Origin: Rhodospirillaceae bacterium LM-1
GTDB lineage: Bacteria > Pseudomonadota > Alphaproteobacteria > Rhodospirillales > WMHbin7
Direction of reading: 5' to 3'
Length of the DNA: 64,000 bases
NCBI GenBank assembly: GCA_902725215.1
Contig: CACUVI010000025.1
Location: 230,326-294,325, forward strand
Shown here: piece after piece, positions 42,156 through 50,722 of the stretch
Layout: each line of letters begins with the position of its first letter
Position numbering within the stretch: position 1 is the first letter of the stretch
Translations under genes and position numbers: made by a program
The notes under the pieces: generated by a model
The model's input: only the letters and a program-made list of their open reading frames with translations
The model's database searches: none
What the model was told of the DNA's origin: nothing

Positions 42156-43598
42156 GTGCAGGGTTCCGTCGTTTCACTTGCCAGCATCAAGCGCATCGCC
42201 GCCCTGGATCGTCCGGCGCCGGTCGCCGCTGGCTGTCCTTCCCAGGCGGGCGGGGTCGATCCGCGCGTTGCCGACCATCCCTGCTACAGCGAAGAGGCGC
42301 ACCATTATTTCGCCCGCATGCATGTGGCGGTGGCGCCTGCTTGCAACATCCAGTGCAATTACTGCAACCGCAAATTCGATTGCGCCAATGAAAGCCGCCC
42401 CGGCGTGGTGTCGGAAAAGCTCTCGGTCGAGCAGGGATTGGCCAAGGTGATGGCGGTGGCTGCCTCGGTGCCGCAGATGTCGGTGGTGGGCATCGCGGGG
42501 CCGGGCGATTCGCTGGCGGGCGCAAGTGCGCCCAAAACCCTGGCCCTGTTCGAGGCCGTGCGCGCCCAGTTGCCCGACGTGAAGCTGTGCCTGTCCACCA
42601 ACGGGTTGGCCCTGGCCGAACATGTGGAGCGGTTGAAGGAACTGGGCATCGACCACATCACCATCACGATGAATGCCGTCGATGCCAAGGTTGGCGAGAA
42701 AATCTATCCCTGGATTTTTTGGCAAGGCCAACGCCTGACCGGCAGGTTGGCCGCGCAAACGTTGCTGGATCGCCAATTGTTGGGCATCGAGAAAGCCGTG
42801 GCGGCGGGCATGCTGGTCAAGATCAATTCGGTGCTGATCCCCGGCGTCAACGACCATCATCTGCCCGAGGTTCACAAGGCGGTGAGGGCCAGGGGCGTCT
42901 TTCTGCACAACATCATGCCGCTGATCTCGAACCCCGAGCACGGAACCGTTTTCGGTCTGTCCGGCCAAAGAGCGCCCACCAATGCCGAGCTTGAAGCCGT
43001 GCAGGCGGCATGCGGCATCGACGCCAAGCTGATGCGCCATTGCCGCCAGTGCCGCGCCGACGCGGTGGGCATGCTGGGCGAGGATCGGGGGCAGGAATTC
43101 ACCAACGATTTGGTGGCGGCCAAGACAGAGGTCGATTTCGAGGCGCGCGATCTATATCGCCAACTGGTCGCCAAGGAGCGCGAGGACCGCAAGCAGGCCG
43201 CAAAGCGCGCAGGTCTTGGACTGGCGCAGATGACCCACGGCCAAAAGCGCCGGGTGGCGGTCTGCACCAAGGGCGGCGGGCGCATCAATGAGCATTTCGG
43301 CCATGCCAGGGAATTTCGCGTCTATGACGTCGATGCGGGGGGGCTTAGCTTCGTCGGCGTGCGCCGGGCCGACAATTATTGCCAGGGCGGCTGGGGCGAA
43401 GAGGATCACATGGAGGCCATTCTGAAGGCCCTGGACGGCTGCCAGGCCGTGCTGGTCTCCAAGATCGGGCGCTGTCCCAAGGACGAACTGGCCAAGGCGG
43501 GCATCGAGGCGGTTGACCGTTTCGCGCTGGCCTATATTGAGGAAGGCGTTTCCGGCTGGTTTGCCGATCAAGCGCAATTGAACAAGATTACCGCTTAA
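42156..43598 (+). CDS. nifB: Nitrogenase cofactor biosynthesis protein NifB
   Basis: 480 residues from a GTG start with a clear GGAGGT site at 42145-42150. The radical SAM motif is CNIQCNYC (Cys63, Cys67, Cys70), with further Cys at 27 and 43 and in HCRQCRADAVG, which hold the accessory K-clusters. The C-terminal 120 residues are a NifX-like cofactor-binding domain (VAVCTKGGGRINEHFGHA). The enzyme fuses two [4Fe-4S] clusters and inserts carbon to make NifB-co, the precursor of FeMo-co. It is the first gene of a NifA/sigma-54 operon. Confidence 0.97.
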   Translation: MQGSVVSLASIKRIAALDRPAPVAAGCPSQAGGVDPRVADHPCYSEEAHHYFARMHVAVAPACNIQCNYCNRKFDCANESRPGVVSEKLSVEQGLAKVMAVAASVPQMSVVGIAGPGDSLAGASAPKTLALFEAVRAQLPDVKLCLSTNGLALAEHVERLKELGIDHITITMNAVDAKVGEKIYPWIFWQGQRLTGRLAAQTLLDRQLLGIEKAVAAGMLVKINSVLIPGVNDHHLPEVHKAVRARGVFLHNIMPLISNPEHGTVFGLSGQRAPTNAELEAVQAACGIDAKLMRHCRQCRADAVGMLGEDRGQEFTNDLVAAKTEVDFEARDLYRQLVAKEREDRKQAAKRAGLGLAQMTHGQKRRVAVCTKGGGRINEHFGHAREFRVYDVDAGGLSFVGVRRADNYCQGGWGEEDHMEAILKALDGCQAVLVSKIGRCPKDELAKAGIEAVDRFALAYIEEGVSGWFADQAQLNKITA

Positions 43599-43620
43599 CC
43601 AAACTTAAGGAGTCCGCATC

Positions 43621-43815
43621 ATGGCTTACAAAATCATCGCCGAGCAGTGCACCGGCTGCGGGGCTTGCGAATTCGAATGCCCCAGCAAGGCGATCAAGGA
43701 AAAGAACGGCGTTTTCGCCATCAATGCCGAGAAATGCACTGAATGCGAAGGATCGTTCGACACGCCGCAATGCGCTTCGGTATGCCCGGTTGACGATACC
43801 TGCGTGCCGGTCTGA
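43621..43815 (+). CDS. fdxN: nif-associated 2[4Fe-4S] ferredoxin
   Basis: 64 residues. The first cluster motif is C10-X2-C13-X2-C16-X3-C20. The second is C39-X2-C42-X8-C51-X3-C55, the spaced form typical of FdxN and Allochromatium-type ferredoxins. The site AAGGAG at 43607 precedes the ATG. It probably supplies low-potential electrons to NifB or nitrogenase. It follows nifB by 22 bases in the same operon. Confidence 0.92.
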   Translation: MAYKIIAEQCTGCGACEFECPSKAIKEKNGVFAINAEKCTECEGSFDTPQCASVCPVDDTCVPV

Positions 43816-43830
43816 CGGCGGATATCCAAG

Positions 43831-44532
43831 GTGACCTCGCCCAGCGCCAGGACAAGGCTTCAAGATTGCAGTCCCTGCCCGCAGGGACGCGATCCAGAGC
43901 GTGTCTATTGCGCGGCCGGGGAATTATGCATTCATGACGGCGACGCGCTGGTCCGAAAAAGGGCCAGCGCGATTGCCAGCGTCTTTTTGTTGCCGGACTT
44001 GCTGAAGGATTCCGATCCGCAAGTTCGCCTGGAGGCTGGTCTGCGGCTGCCCGCCAGATTGCGCCGACGCCTGCTGTCCGATCCCGATGCTAGCGTGCGC
44101 GCAGGCATCGCCAAGACTTTGGCGGGCGAGGAGCTTGGCGTGCTTTTGGGCGATCCATCCGGTTTGGTGCGCCAAGTGGCTGCTGAATATCTGCCCGTGG
44201 TTTTGCTGCCCGCGCTCTTGAAGGATGAAGATGTTTCGGTACGCCTTGTCTGCGCGAAACGCCTGTCCCTGGAATGGCTGATCGTCATGTCCTGGGACGC
44301 GGATGAGCGGGTGCGCCTGCTGGTGGCCCAGCGCTTGAATCCGGAACAACTGTCCGCCATGGCCCAAGACGAAGCGGCGACGGTAAGGCGCATCGTCGCC
44401 GAAAGGCTGGATCCTCGTCATCTGGCGGTGCTGTGCGACGACGAAGACCAAATGGTTCGAGAGACGGCGCGGCGCAGGCTGGATGCCGAAGTGGATCGGG
44501 TGCTGATGCGCCAAGGAGGATATGATGCGTGA
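43831..44532 (+). CDS. LRV-repeat protein with N-terminal [4Fe-4S] motif
   Basis: 233 residues from a GTG start. The N terminus has CSPC-X10-C-X5-C (Cys13, Cys16, Cys27, Cys33), the iron-sulfur motif seen in leucine-rich-variant (LRV) proteins. Residues about 40-230 are made of roughly 24-residue repeats with patterns such as LLPDLLKDSDPQVRLEAG and LLGDPSGLVRQVAAE. An LRV protein is encoded near nifB in Azotobacter and other diazotrophs; its exact role in nitrogenase assembly is unproven. Its stop overlaps the nifZ start region. Confidence 0.85.
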   Translation: MTSPSARTRLQDCSPCPQGRDPERVYCAAGELCIHDGDALVRKRASAIASVFLLPDLLKDSDPQVRLEAGLRLPARLRRRLLSDPDASVRAGIAKTLAGEELGVLLGDPSGLVRQVAAEYLPVVLLPALLKDEDVSVRLVCAKRLSLEWLIVMSWDADERVRLLVAQRLNPEQLSAMAQDEAATVRRIVAERLDPRHLAVLCDDEDQMVRETARRRLDAEVDRVLMRQGGYDA

Positions 44533-44803
44533 AGCAAGGCCCGGCGAAGAAGTCGAAATCGATTTTCCGCCGCAATTTTCGGAAGGACAGAAGGTAAGGG
44601 CGCTGGCGCTGGTGCGCAATGACGGCACCTATCCCAACGCCAGCGTCGGCGACGTGCTGATCGAGCCGGGCGCCATCGGCTATGTGCATCATGTCGGCAC
44701 CTTCCTGGCCCGCCATTACATCTACGCCATCGAATTCGTCAAGGAACGCCGATTGGTTGGCATGCGCGCCAAGGAACTGGAAGCCGTGGAGATGTTGCGA
44801 TGA
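44525..44803 (+). CDS. nifZ: Nitrogen fixation protein NifZ
   Basis: 92 residues. VALVRNDGTYPNASVG-like strand, EPGAIGYVHHVGTFL and IYAIEFV match NifZ, which helps form the P-cluster of the MoFe protein. The ATG at 44525 is preferred over 44522 because it lies 5-6 bases after the GGAGG at 44515-44519. It overlaps the LRV gene and joins nifT by ATGA. Confidence 0.92.
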   Translation: MREARPGEEVEIDFPPQFSEGQKVRALALVRNDGTYPNASVGDVLIEPGAIGYVHHVGTFLARHYIYAIEFVKERRLVGMRAKELEAVEMLR

Positions 44804-45009
44804 AGGTGATGTTGCGAAAGCACGGCGATGGCATTCAGGCCTATGTCCCCAAGAAGGACATGGAGGCCAATGTGGTCGAGATGGAAAAGCCCGGCATGTG
44901 GGGCGGCTGGATCAAATTGACCAACGACTGGGTGTTTGAATTGCCCGATCTGGCCTTGGATACGAAATTGCCCATCACCGTCGAGGCCAAGCGTCTGGCG
45001 GGCGAATGA
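44800..45009 (+). CDS. nifT: NifT/FixU family protein
   Basis: 69 residues. MKVMLRKHGDG and YVPKKDMEANVVEME followed by WGGWIKLTN and FELPDL match NifT/FixU. Small nif accessory protein of unknown mechanism. Starts in the nifZ stop (ATGA) and ends with an ATGA overlap into the next gene. Confidence 0.93.
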   Translation: MKVMLRKHGDGIQAYVPKKDMEANVVEMEKPGMWGGWIKLTNDWVFELPDLALDTKLPITVEAKRLAGE

Positions 45010-45839
45010 CGCAAGCCTTGCTGTCTCGTTTGGGTGCTGAGATCAAAGCGGGCGGGCGGATTCCTTATCTGGGACCTTTGCTGCTCTCGCTGCAAAAAAC
45101 TGCTTCACCCTTGCCCGATTCCACCTTGTCGCTGGCCAAGGCCCTGTCGGCGATCGTGGCGGTGCCCGGCCGCATCCGCAACAATGTCTGGTCGACAGCC
45201 CAATATGTGGAAACGCATCGCCATCGCATGACGCTGGACAGAGCGCTGGGAACCATCTTCGCCAAGCCGCCCGAACCCTTGTCTTTTCACCGCAAGCTGA
45301 CCGCTCTGGACGCCTTGCCGATGATCGTTGACGCTTGGTACGACGGCGCCGCCTTCAAGGCGATGCAAGATCTGCCGGGGCGCGGCATGGTGCAGGGCGT
45401 GACCAAGGCCGATCAAGTCAAGGATTGCTGGAACCGCTGGTACAAGCCGGACGGAGAGGAAACCGACGCCCAAACCGGGGCCGGTTGGATGCAGCTGCTT
45501 TACAAGCCGCATGGCTCGGCGGCGCCCAAGGTCAATATGCTGGTCTCGGACGCCGATTATGTGCAGGTGCTGGCCGAGATCGACATCCAGACCCCGATCC
45601 CCGAAGAGGTGCAAAAGCGCCGCACTGGCCGGTCGTTCCTGTTTCTGGGTTGCCGTTTCCGAGATCAGATCGAGCGCGACTTTGCCCGCCAGATCATCAA
45701 GCGTTCGGGCAAGGGGCATGTGGCGGTGATCGAGGGCGAACTGACCAAGAACGAAGCCCGCTTTTTGGAAATTCAGGGGATTTCTCGAATCGATGTGCCG
45801 CTGGCGGATGCGGTAGCCGTCATTGAGGCGGGTTTATAA
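45006..45839 (+). CDS. SIR2-like domain protein of the nif operon
   Basis: 277 residues. The C-terminal half (about 170-277) resembles the SIR2-like fold: SFLFLGCRFRDQIERDFA corresponds to the FLGYSLRD type motif, then HVAVIEGELTKNEARFLE and a VPLAD end. The N-terminal half lacks a clear NAD-binding GAG motif with the catalytic Asn/His, so deacylase activity is doubtful. Translationally coupled to nifT (ATGA), hence under NifA control. Similar genes occur beside nifZ/nifT in some Rhodospirillales. Role unknown; it might protect or sense the NAD state of nitrogen-fixing cells. Confidence 0.65.
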   Translation: MTQALLSRLGAEIKAGGRIPYLGPLLLSLQKTASPLPDSTLSLAKALSAIVAVPGRIRNNVWSTAQYVETHRHRMTLDRALGTIFAKPPEPLSFHRKLTALDALPMIVDAWYDGAAFKAMQDLPGRGMVQGVTKADQVKDCWNRWYKPDGEETDAQTGAGWMQLLYKPHGSAAPKVNMLVSDADYVQVLAEIDIQTPIPEEVQKRRTGRSFLFLGCRFRDQIERDFARQIIKRSGKGHVAVIEGELTKNEARFLEIQGISRIDVPLADAVAVIEAGL

Positions 45840-45952
45840 CTAATAAAAGGATGACTAGCTTATAAATTAATCATACCATAGCGAAGCTTAAAAAATGTGC
45901 ACAGATCGCCGAGGAGTGCGGCGAAACGGGAAGCCAAGGGAGGATTCTCGAA

Positions 45953-46987
45953 ATGGCGGAACCAGAGCGAATTGTCGAGTTGTCGCGTGCCGTTGCCGAA
46001 ATTGCCGGGGACAAGATCAAGGTCATTAAAACCGTTACCGGGGCAACCAAGATTCTGGCCTTGAACGCGCTGATCGAAGCCAGTCGGGCGGGCGAGGCGG
46101 GCAAGGGCTTTGCCGTGGTGGCCAGCGAGGTGAAGACCATCTCGACCCAGATATCCAGCGTCACCCAGGAGTTGGAAAACGAGCTGACCAGCCGGGTTCA
46201 CGAATTGACCAAGCTGGGCGAGCTGATGGTGTCGCATGTGCGCGGCACCCGCCTGATGGATCTGGCCTACAATATGATCGAACTGATCGACCGCAATCTG
46301 TACGAACGTTCCTGCGACGTGCGCTGGTGGGCGACCGATTCGGCGATGGTCGATTGCTTAAGCCAGGGAACGACGCAGGCCGCCGACTGGGCCTCGCGGC
46401 GCCTGGGTGTGATTCTCGATTCCTATACGGTCTATCTCGATTTGTGGGTGGCCGACGCCGAAGGCCGCGTGATCGCCAACGGGCGGCCCGAGCGCTATCG
46501 GGCCATTGGCTCCGATGTGTCGCGACAAGCCTGGTTTCAGGACGCCATGAAAACGCGGGACGGCAACGAATTCTCGGTGGCCGACATCGAAATCAACCCC
46601 GTCCTGGGCGGAGTGCCCGTCGCCACCTATGCCACGGCGATCCGGGAAGGCGGCGACGCCAACGGCAAGCCATTGGGGGCGTTGGGTATTTTCTTCGACT
46701 GGGAGGCGCAGGCCCGCTCGATTGTAGAAGGCGTTCGCCTGACGCCCGACGAGAAGGAACGCAGCCGCTGCCTGCTGATCAATTCCGGCGGGCGGGTCAT
46801 TGCCGCTTCCGACGGAAGGGGCGTTCTTGCCGAAACCTTCAGCCTGCGCCGGGAAAGCGGACAGCCCACGGGCACTTATCAGGCGGACCAGGGCCATATC
46901 GTGGGCTATGCCCTGACCCCCGGCTACGAGACCTATCAAGGGCTGGGCTGGTATGGGGTCATCGTCCAGGAACCTCTGCCCAGTTGA
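45953..46987 (+). CDS. Soluble chemoreceptor-like protein with N-terminal signalling tip and C-terminal Cache-like domain
   Basis: 344 residues, no membrane segments. Residues about 25-65 match the MCP hairpin tip ([28 protein letters not shown]). Residues about 95-340 look like a Cache/PDC sensor: [48 protein letters not shown], and a second unit ending [14 protein letters not shown]. In classic receptors the sensor is N-terminal and separated by membrane helices; here the order is reversed and the signalling part is very short. It begins 113 bases after the nif operon with a GGGAGGATT site. It could be a cytoplasmic chemosensor. Confidence 0.8.
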   Translation: MAEPERIVELSRAVAEIAGDKIKVIKTVTGATKILALNALIEASRAGEAGKGFAVVASEVKTISTQISSVTQELENELTSRVHELTKLGELMVSHVRGTRLMDLAYNMIELIDRNLYERSCDVRWWATDSAMVDCLSQGTTQAADWASRRLGVILDSYTVYLDLWVADAEGRVIANGRPERYRAIGSDVSRQAWFQDAMKTRDGNEFSVADIEINPVLGGVPVATYATAIREGGDANGKPLGALGIFFDWEAQARSIVEGVRLTPDEKERSRCLLINSGGRVIAASDGRGVLAETFSLRRESGQPTGTYQADQGHIVGYALTPGYETYQGLGWYGVIVQEPLPS

Positions 46988-47042
46988 CCGCGCCGCCATA
47001 CCTGCTTGCCAAGACAGCCCGAACCACCTAGGTTTGCGCCCC

Positions 47043-47106
47043 GAGCGGATGCAGGCCAAGAGCCGGGAGGGCCTGTTTGGCTTCTGCTTTTGGCCTGCAT
47101 CCGCTC
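47043..47106. repeat. 17-base perfect inverted repeat (long hairpin)
   Basis: Left arm 47043-47059 (GAGCGGATGCAGGCCAA) and right arm 47090-47106 are perfect complements, with a 30-base loop that can form a small inner stem. It lies 55 bases after the chemoreceptor-like gene and ahead of the tRNA-Pro promoter. It could be a terminator without a T run, an attenuator, or a palindromic repeat of a dispersed family. Confidence 0.7.
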
Positions 47107-47113
47107 TAGAAAT

Positions 47114-47142
47114 TTGATTTAGGTGTCGATTCACGACATAAT
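47114..47142 (+). promoter_or_regulatory. Sigma-70-type promoter for tRNA-Pro
   Basis: TTGATT at 47114-47119 and CATAAT at 47137-47142, 17-base spacer, about 42 bases upstream of the tRNA. Both boxes differ from consensus at one or two positions. Confidence 0.6.
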
Positions 47143-47183
47143 CCAGGCCCGAATTGGCCCAGACCATGTCGATCGAACCCTAG

Positions 47184-47260
47184 CGGGGTGTAGCTCAGCC
47201 TGGTAGAGCGCCAGCTTTGGGAGCTGGATGCCGGAGGTTCGAATCCTCTCGCCCCGACCA
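47184..47260 (+). tRNA. tRNA-Pro (UGG)
   Basis: 77 bases including the encoded CCA. The acceptor stem CGGGGTG pairs with CGCCCCG (one G-T pair). The anticodon arm CCAGC-TTTGGGA-GCTGG shows TGG, and the T arm GAGGTTCGAATCCTC is intact. Confidence 0.96.
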
Positions 47261-47281
47261 GACCTTATGTGGGAGTTTGCG

Positions 47282-47575
47282 ATGCAGGTCCGCATCTATC
47301 GTCCGGCCAAATCGGCCATGCAGTCGGGACAGGCCAAGGCAAAGGACTGGATCCTCGAGCACGAGCCGTCGGCCCCCAAGAAAATCGATCCCCTGATGGG
47401 CTGGATCGGTTCCGCCGATACGCAAAGTCAGGTGCGCCTGACCTTCGCCAGCATGGATGCGGCGCTCGATTACGCCAAGCGCATGGGGTTTGAAGCAATC
47501 GTCAGTGCTACGCACGAGCGCGGCCACATCATCAAGAACTACGCCGACAATTTTCGTTACGACAGACCGGCGTGA
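47282..47575 (+). CDS. NADH dehydrogenase accessory subunit, NDUFS4 family (ETC complex I subunit)
   Basis: 97 residues. MQVRIYRPAKSAMQSGQAKAKDWILEHEP and GWIGSADTQSQVRLTF are typical of NDUFS4, the 18 kDa supernumerary complex I subunit that Alphaproteobacteria share with mitochondria. It binds the periphery of the matrix arm. The ATG at 47282 gives the conserved N terminus; upstream in-frame codons lie in the tRNA-Pro gene. It lies between two tRNA genes, a common alphaproteobacterial arrangement, and may be co-transcribed from the tRNA promoter. Confidence 0.9.
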   Translation: MQVRIYRPAKSAMQSGQAKAKDWILEHEPSAPKKIDPLMGWIGSADTQSQVRLTFASMDAALDYAKRMGFEAIVSATHERGHIIKNYADNFRYDRPA

Positions 47576-47602
47576 TCTTGATTCCCGCGGCCTTTCCGGC
47601 TT

Positions 47603-47679
47603 GCGCCCTTAGCTCAGTTGGATAGAGCAACAGCCTTCTAAGCTGTGGGTCAGTGGTTCGAATCCACTAGGGCGCGCCA
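47603..47679 (+). tRNA. tRNA-Arg (UCU)
   Basis: 77 bases with encoded CCA. The acceptor GCGCCCT pairs with AGGGCGC. The anticodon arm CAGCC-TTCTAA-GCTG shows TCT in the loop, and the T arm GTGGTTCGAATCCAC is standard. It reads AGA codons, rare in this GC-rich sequence. Confidence 0.95.
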
Positions 47680-47746
47680 AGTTTTTCTGGAAGTTTCGGC
47701 CGGCAAAAACGGCCGCCATAGGCAGAAGCCGTGAGGAAAAAGCGCC

Positions 47747-48076
47747 ATGCCCTATATCATCCGCAATGCGCAGGGAATCATCGTCGGGACTTCGCTGGAA
47801 CCCACGGAGGACACGTTTGAATATTTGCCGGGGGGGCATCACGAAGTCGTGGCGTTTGCCGAACAGGAAAAGGAAAGGGGGGTCATGGATATCGGAGCGA
47901 CTGATTCCAACATGGCCCGCGTCACTGAAGATTTGATCGAGCTGCTGATTAGCAAGAAGATCATCGAATTTTCCGAGTTGCCCGTGCATGCGCAAAAGAA
48001 ATTGCAGTTCCGCAAATCGTTGCGCGCCAGCCCGTTGCCTGGATTTGGGCCGATCGGGGACAAGGAAGAGCCGTAA
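47747..48076 (+). CDS. Conserved hypothetical protein, 109 residues
   Basis: Starts MPYIIRNAQGIIVGTS, with a beta-hairpin-like first 35 residues and a Pro/Gly-rich HHEVVAF segment. A helical middle (about 58-90) has ARVTEDLIELLISKKIIEFSELPVHAQKKL, and a short basic tail follows. Proteins of this shape occur widely in Magnetospirillum-like genomes, sometimes labelled tryptophan synthase beta-like without support. No catalytic residues are apparent. Function unknown. The ATG at 47747 is preceded by GAGGAAAAAGCGCC, a fair ribosome-binding site. Confidence 0.75.
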   Translation: MPYIIRNAQGIIVGTSLEPTEDTFEYLPGGHHEVVAFAEQEKERGVMDIGATDSNMARVTEDLIELLISKKIIEFSELPVHAQKKLQFRKSLRASPLPGFGPIGDKEEP

Positions 48077-48173
48077 CGCCATCTGCCCAAAGCTGGCAGG
48101 AAAGGACCTGCTGCGGCATGTCGTTTGGCGTTATCATCACCCGCATGCTTGGCCGATTGGGAAGTGAACCGCC

Positions 48174-50093
48174 ATGGCAGACATCAGGGAACCGATCCGC
48201 GCCCGCGACGACAGAGGCCGTGAAATCGTGATCGATCGCGAAACCTGGCGAAAAGACGTTCTGCTTCCCAATATCGAAAAAGACTGGAATGAACCCGAAG
48301 CGCTATACGGCCTTATTCTGGGGGGATTGGACGACGGCTTCGTCGAGGATCTTTTAGCGGCCGCCCAGCGACTAAGCGAGATCGACCCCGTGGCGGAGCG
48401 CGCTGCATGCATCCACGCCATCGTGTTGATGCAGCTGAAGCTGTACAACGAAGCGGAGGCGCGGTTGCGCGCCCACATCGCCCGCTATGGCGAAGACGGC
48501 GTCGTGTTGACCAACCTTGCCAAGGTCTTTTCCTTTCGCGGCGAAGAAAGCGAAGCCCATCGCCTTCTTAGGCGAGCACTCACGCTCGATCCCAATCAGG
48601 ACAATGCGCTCAGTTGGTGGTGCGCCATCCACCATGAGCGCGGCGGCGACGAGGCGGCGCGCCAAGCTCTCGAAGAAATCGACGCCGAGCCGGGCAGTTG
48701 GCGCGCCAAGCTCGAACTGGCAGGCCTGTGCCTCAAGGCAAACGACCTGGAAGGAGCGTTGGATTTTTACCGCCGGACGCTGGAGCTAAGCCGCGCGCCA
48801 GAGGTTTTCCATCGGATCAGCGGCGATATGGGACAAGCAGGTTACATCGCCGAGATGCTGGCCCTGGTCGAGCCGCTTTTTGATCTTGACCAGCATGGCG
48901 CGGCAGCGGGCCTCAATCTGGTCCGCGCCTATGCCGAGAAGGGCGAAGCCGTGAAGGGGCGGGCGCTTTGGCGACGCATAAAGGCGCTGGGCATCCCCCC
49001 CTATGACGAAGTGCTGGCGGAACTGGAGGGTCTTCTCAACAAACCCGAACATCTGCTAGCGGCGGCGCAGTCCCAGGGCGAAACGGACGCATCGCGGACG
49101 CCTAAAGACAAGCAGCCGCTGGAACTGATGATGACGTCGGTCGATGGGCCGATCTGGACCCGAGGGCTTGATGACGCGGCCAGCTGGCTGATGGCTTCCT
49201 GCCAGGAAGGGCTTCGCCTCGATATTCTGCCGCTGACCATTGCGCCCAAGGACGAGCAGGGCCAGATGCCCAGCATGCAGATAGAGGATGACGAGGGCCG
49301 CCTTAGCCGCGCCCTGCCTTTGTTTCTGGCTGAAATGTTGGCGTTTAACGCGACCGTTCGGCCCAGAACCTTGATACCGGCTTTGATCGGCAAGGGTCCC
49401 GTCGTGACGTCGCAAGACTGGCCGCTTGACCGCTTGCTGGTTGATTTCGGACGCGGCGGCCCCGTTTGGCTGGCGATGACCGGGCGCATGCCCGTCAAGG
49501 GTTTTGCCGCTAGGCTGGAAATCGATATCTGGAATGGCGCCACCGGCGAAAAGCTCGCCACCGTCAAGCAGATGGCGCGCAACGGCGCCGCGCATGCGGC
49601 TCTCCAACTGGCGGCCAAGGTTCAAGAAGCGTTGATCGCCCAGGGCTTGGCGCAACCGCGTCAACCGCCGGACTGGTACGAGCCGCCACAAGAGACGGAT
49701 CAGGAAGGTTGGCTTCTCGCCCTTGGGCAATTGCTGGCGCAGCAGCATGCCCTGAACAAGCTCATACCGGCCGAGCTGCTTTGGAACGAGCACGGCATGT
49801 TCGAAACCCATTTTCGCCTTGCCGAATCCGCCGCTGGCTGGACGCCCGCCGCCCTCTTGGCGGCATGCAGTCTTCTGGCGGGGCTGGCCTACGGCTCGCC
49901 CGTCGCTGGCCGCTACGTCAAGGCGCTGGAAAGATTGCTGGACAGACACGACGGCAAGACGGACGCGGTCGATCGCCTAGCCCCATTGGTGCGCTTGCGC
50001 TTGAAGGATCAGGCGGGTTTTCAGAAGGCCAAGGAGCGTCTGGCCTCAATTGACGATCCGGTTTATCGCCTATGGCTGGAAAAGGTCGGTTAG
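48174..50093 (+). CDS. TPR-repeat protein, large, function unknown
   Basis: 639 residues. About residues 55-290 are tetratricopeptide-like helical pairs (for example EAEARLRAHIARYGEDG, EAHRLLRRALTLDPNQDNAL, ARQALEEIDAEPGSWRAKLELA). The central part (about 320-490) holds an alpha/beta segment with LAEMLAFNATVRPRTLIPALIG and GPVWLAMTGRMPVKG, like the TolB/FlgO-type domains that follow TPRs in some regulators. The C-terminal third is again helical. No signal peptide or membrane segment. Probably a scaffold protein; partner unknown. Confidence 0.72.
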   Translation: MADIREPIRARDDRGREIVIDRETWRKDVLLPNIEKDWNEPEALYGLILGGLDDGFVEDLLAAAQRLSEIDPVAERAACIHAIVLMQLKLYNEAEARLRAHIARYGEDGVVLTNLAKVFSFRGEESEAHRLLRRALTLDPNQDNALSWWCAIHHERGGDEAARQALEEIDAEPGSWRAKLELAGLCLKANDLEGALDFYRRTLELSRAPEVFHRISGDMGQAGYIAEMLALVEPLFDLDQHGAAAGLNLVRAYAEKGEAVKGRALWRRIKALGIPPYDEVLAELEGLLNKPEHLLAAAQSQGETDASRTPKDKQPLELMMTSVDGPIWTRGLDDAASWLMASCQEGLRLDILPLTIAPKDEQGQMPSMQIEDDEGRLSRALPLFLAEMLAFNATVRPRTLIPALIGKGPVVTSQDWPLDRLLVDFGRGGPVWLAMTGRMPVKGFAARLEIDIWNGATGEKLATVKQMARNGAAHAALQLAAKVQEALIAQGLAQPRQPPDWYEPPQETDQEGWLLALGQLLAQQHALNKLIPAELLWNEHGMFETHFRLAESAAGWTPAALLAACSLLAGLAYGSPVAGRYVKALERLLDRHDGKTDAVDRLAPLVRLRLKDQAGFQKAKERLASIDDPVYRLWLEKVG

Positions 50094-50097
50094 GTCC

Positions 50098-50517
50098 CTA
50101 CTTTCGCGGCGGACATCCGTTGCAGTCCCAATCTTGATACATGTCCAGATCGCGGATTCTTTTGTTCGTGACGTCGATCATGCAAGCGTTCCAACCATAG
50201 GGATAAAGGCTGCCATCCTTGCCGATGCCCGAGTTTTCATAGGTGCAGGTCGCGTCCCTAAAACTCAGCCAAGCGATCTGCGCTTTCTTCAAGTTGGATG
50301 GATCTTCAAGCAGTTGCACAAGCCGACGGTAGCTGGCGTTCAGCTTTTTATCGGATTGCTCATATTCCTGCCGCAGACAGGCATTCATCTGCATCTGGCT
50401 GCCGTCCGAGCATTTTTCTTTGCTTTTCGCGGCAAAGTCCCAGTCGCCGCCCTGAGCCAGGGCGGAACCGGCGGTCAAGAGAAGAATCAAGGAAAGCAAC
50501 GTGCGCATCATTTTCAT
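50098..50517 (-). CDS. LprI/DUF1311-family periplasmic protein
   Basis: 139 residues with a clear Sec signal peptide (MKMMRTLLSLILLLTAGSALA, cleavage near 21). The mature part has CLRQEYEQSDKKLNASYRRLV and WLSFRDATCTYE, which match the DUF1311 lysozyme-inhibitor LprI fold, plus several Cys likely forming disulfides. The C terminus reads DWDCNGCPPRK. The start at 50517 gives the signal peptide; a longer frame does not. It is convergent with the TPR gene (4 bases between stops). Confidence 0.85.
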   Translation of the reverse strand: MKMMRTLLSLILLLTAGSALAQGGDWDFAAKSKEKCSDGSQMQMNACLRQEYEQSDKKLNASYRRLVQLLEDPSNLKKAQIAWLSFRDATCTYENSGIGKDGSLYPYGWNACMIDVTNKRIRDLDMYQDWDCNGCPPRK

Positions 50518-50722
50518 TTCTCTCAGCCAAACAGGAAATCTGCCCGCAACAGTGCAACATCCAAGGGCATGATTGCAAAATGGAAATTGCGGCAATATTC
50601 CAGAGACGGGGAGAAACCGCCCTATTGCCAGACAGGGCGGGCCTTTCCTTCATTCCGAAGCCTCAGTACACTTGCCGCGAATTTTCGGACCTGTTTCATC
50701 GCAGCAAGGAAGAGGCAGGTAA

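Noticed and set aside
47184-47679. tRNA genes as integration sites for a mobile element
   Set aside because: No integrase, no direct repeat of a tRNA 3' end and no shift in base composition on either side.
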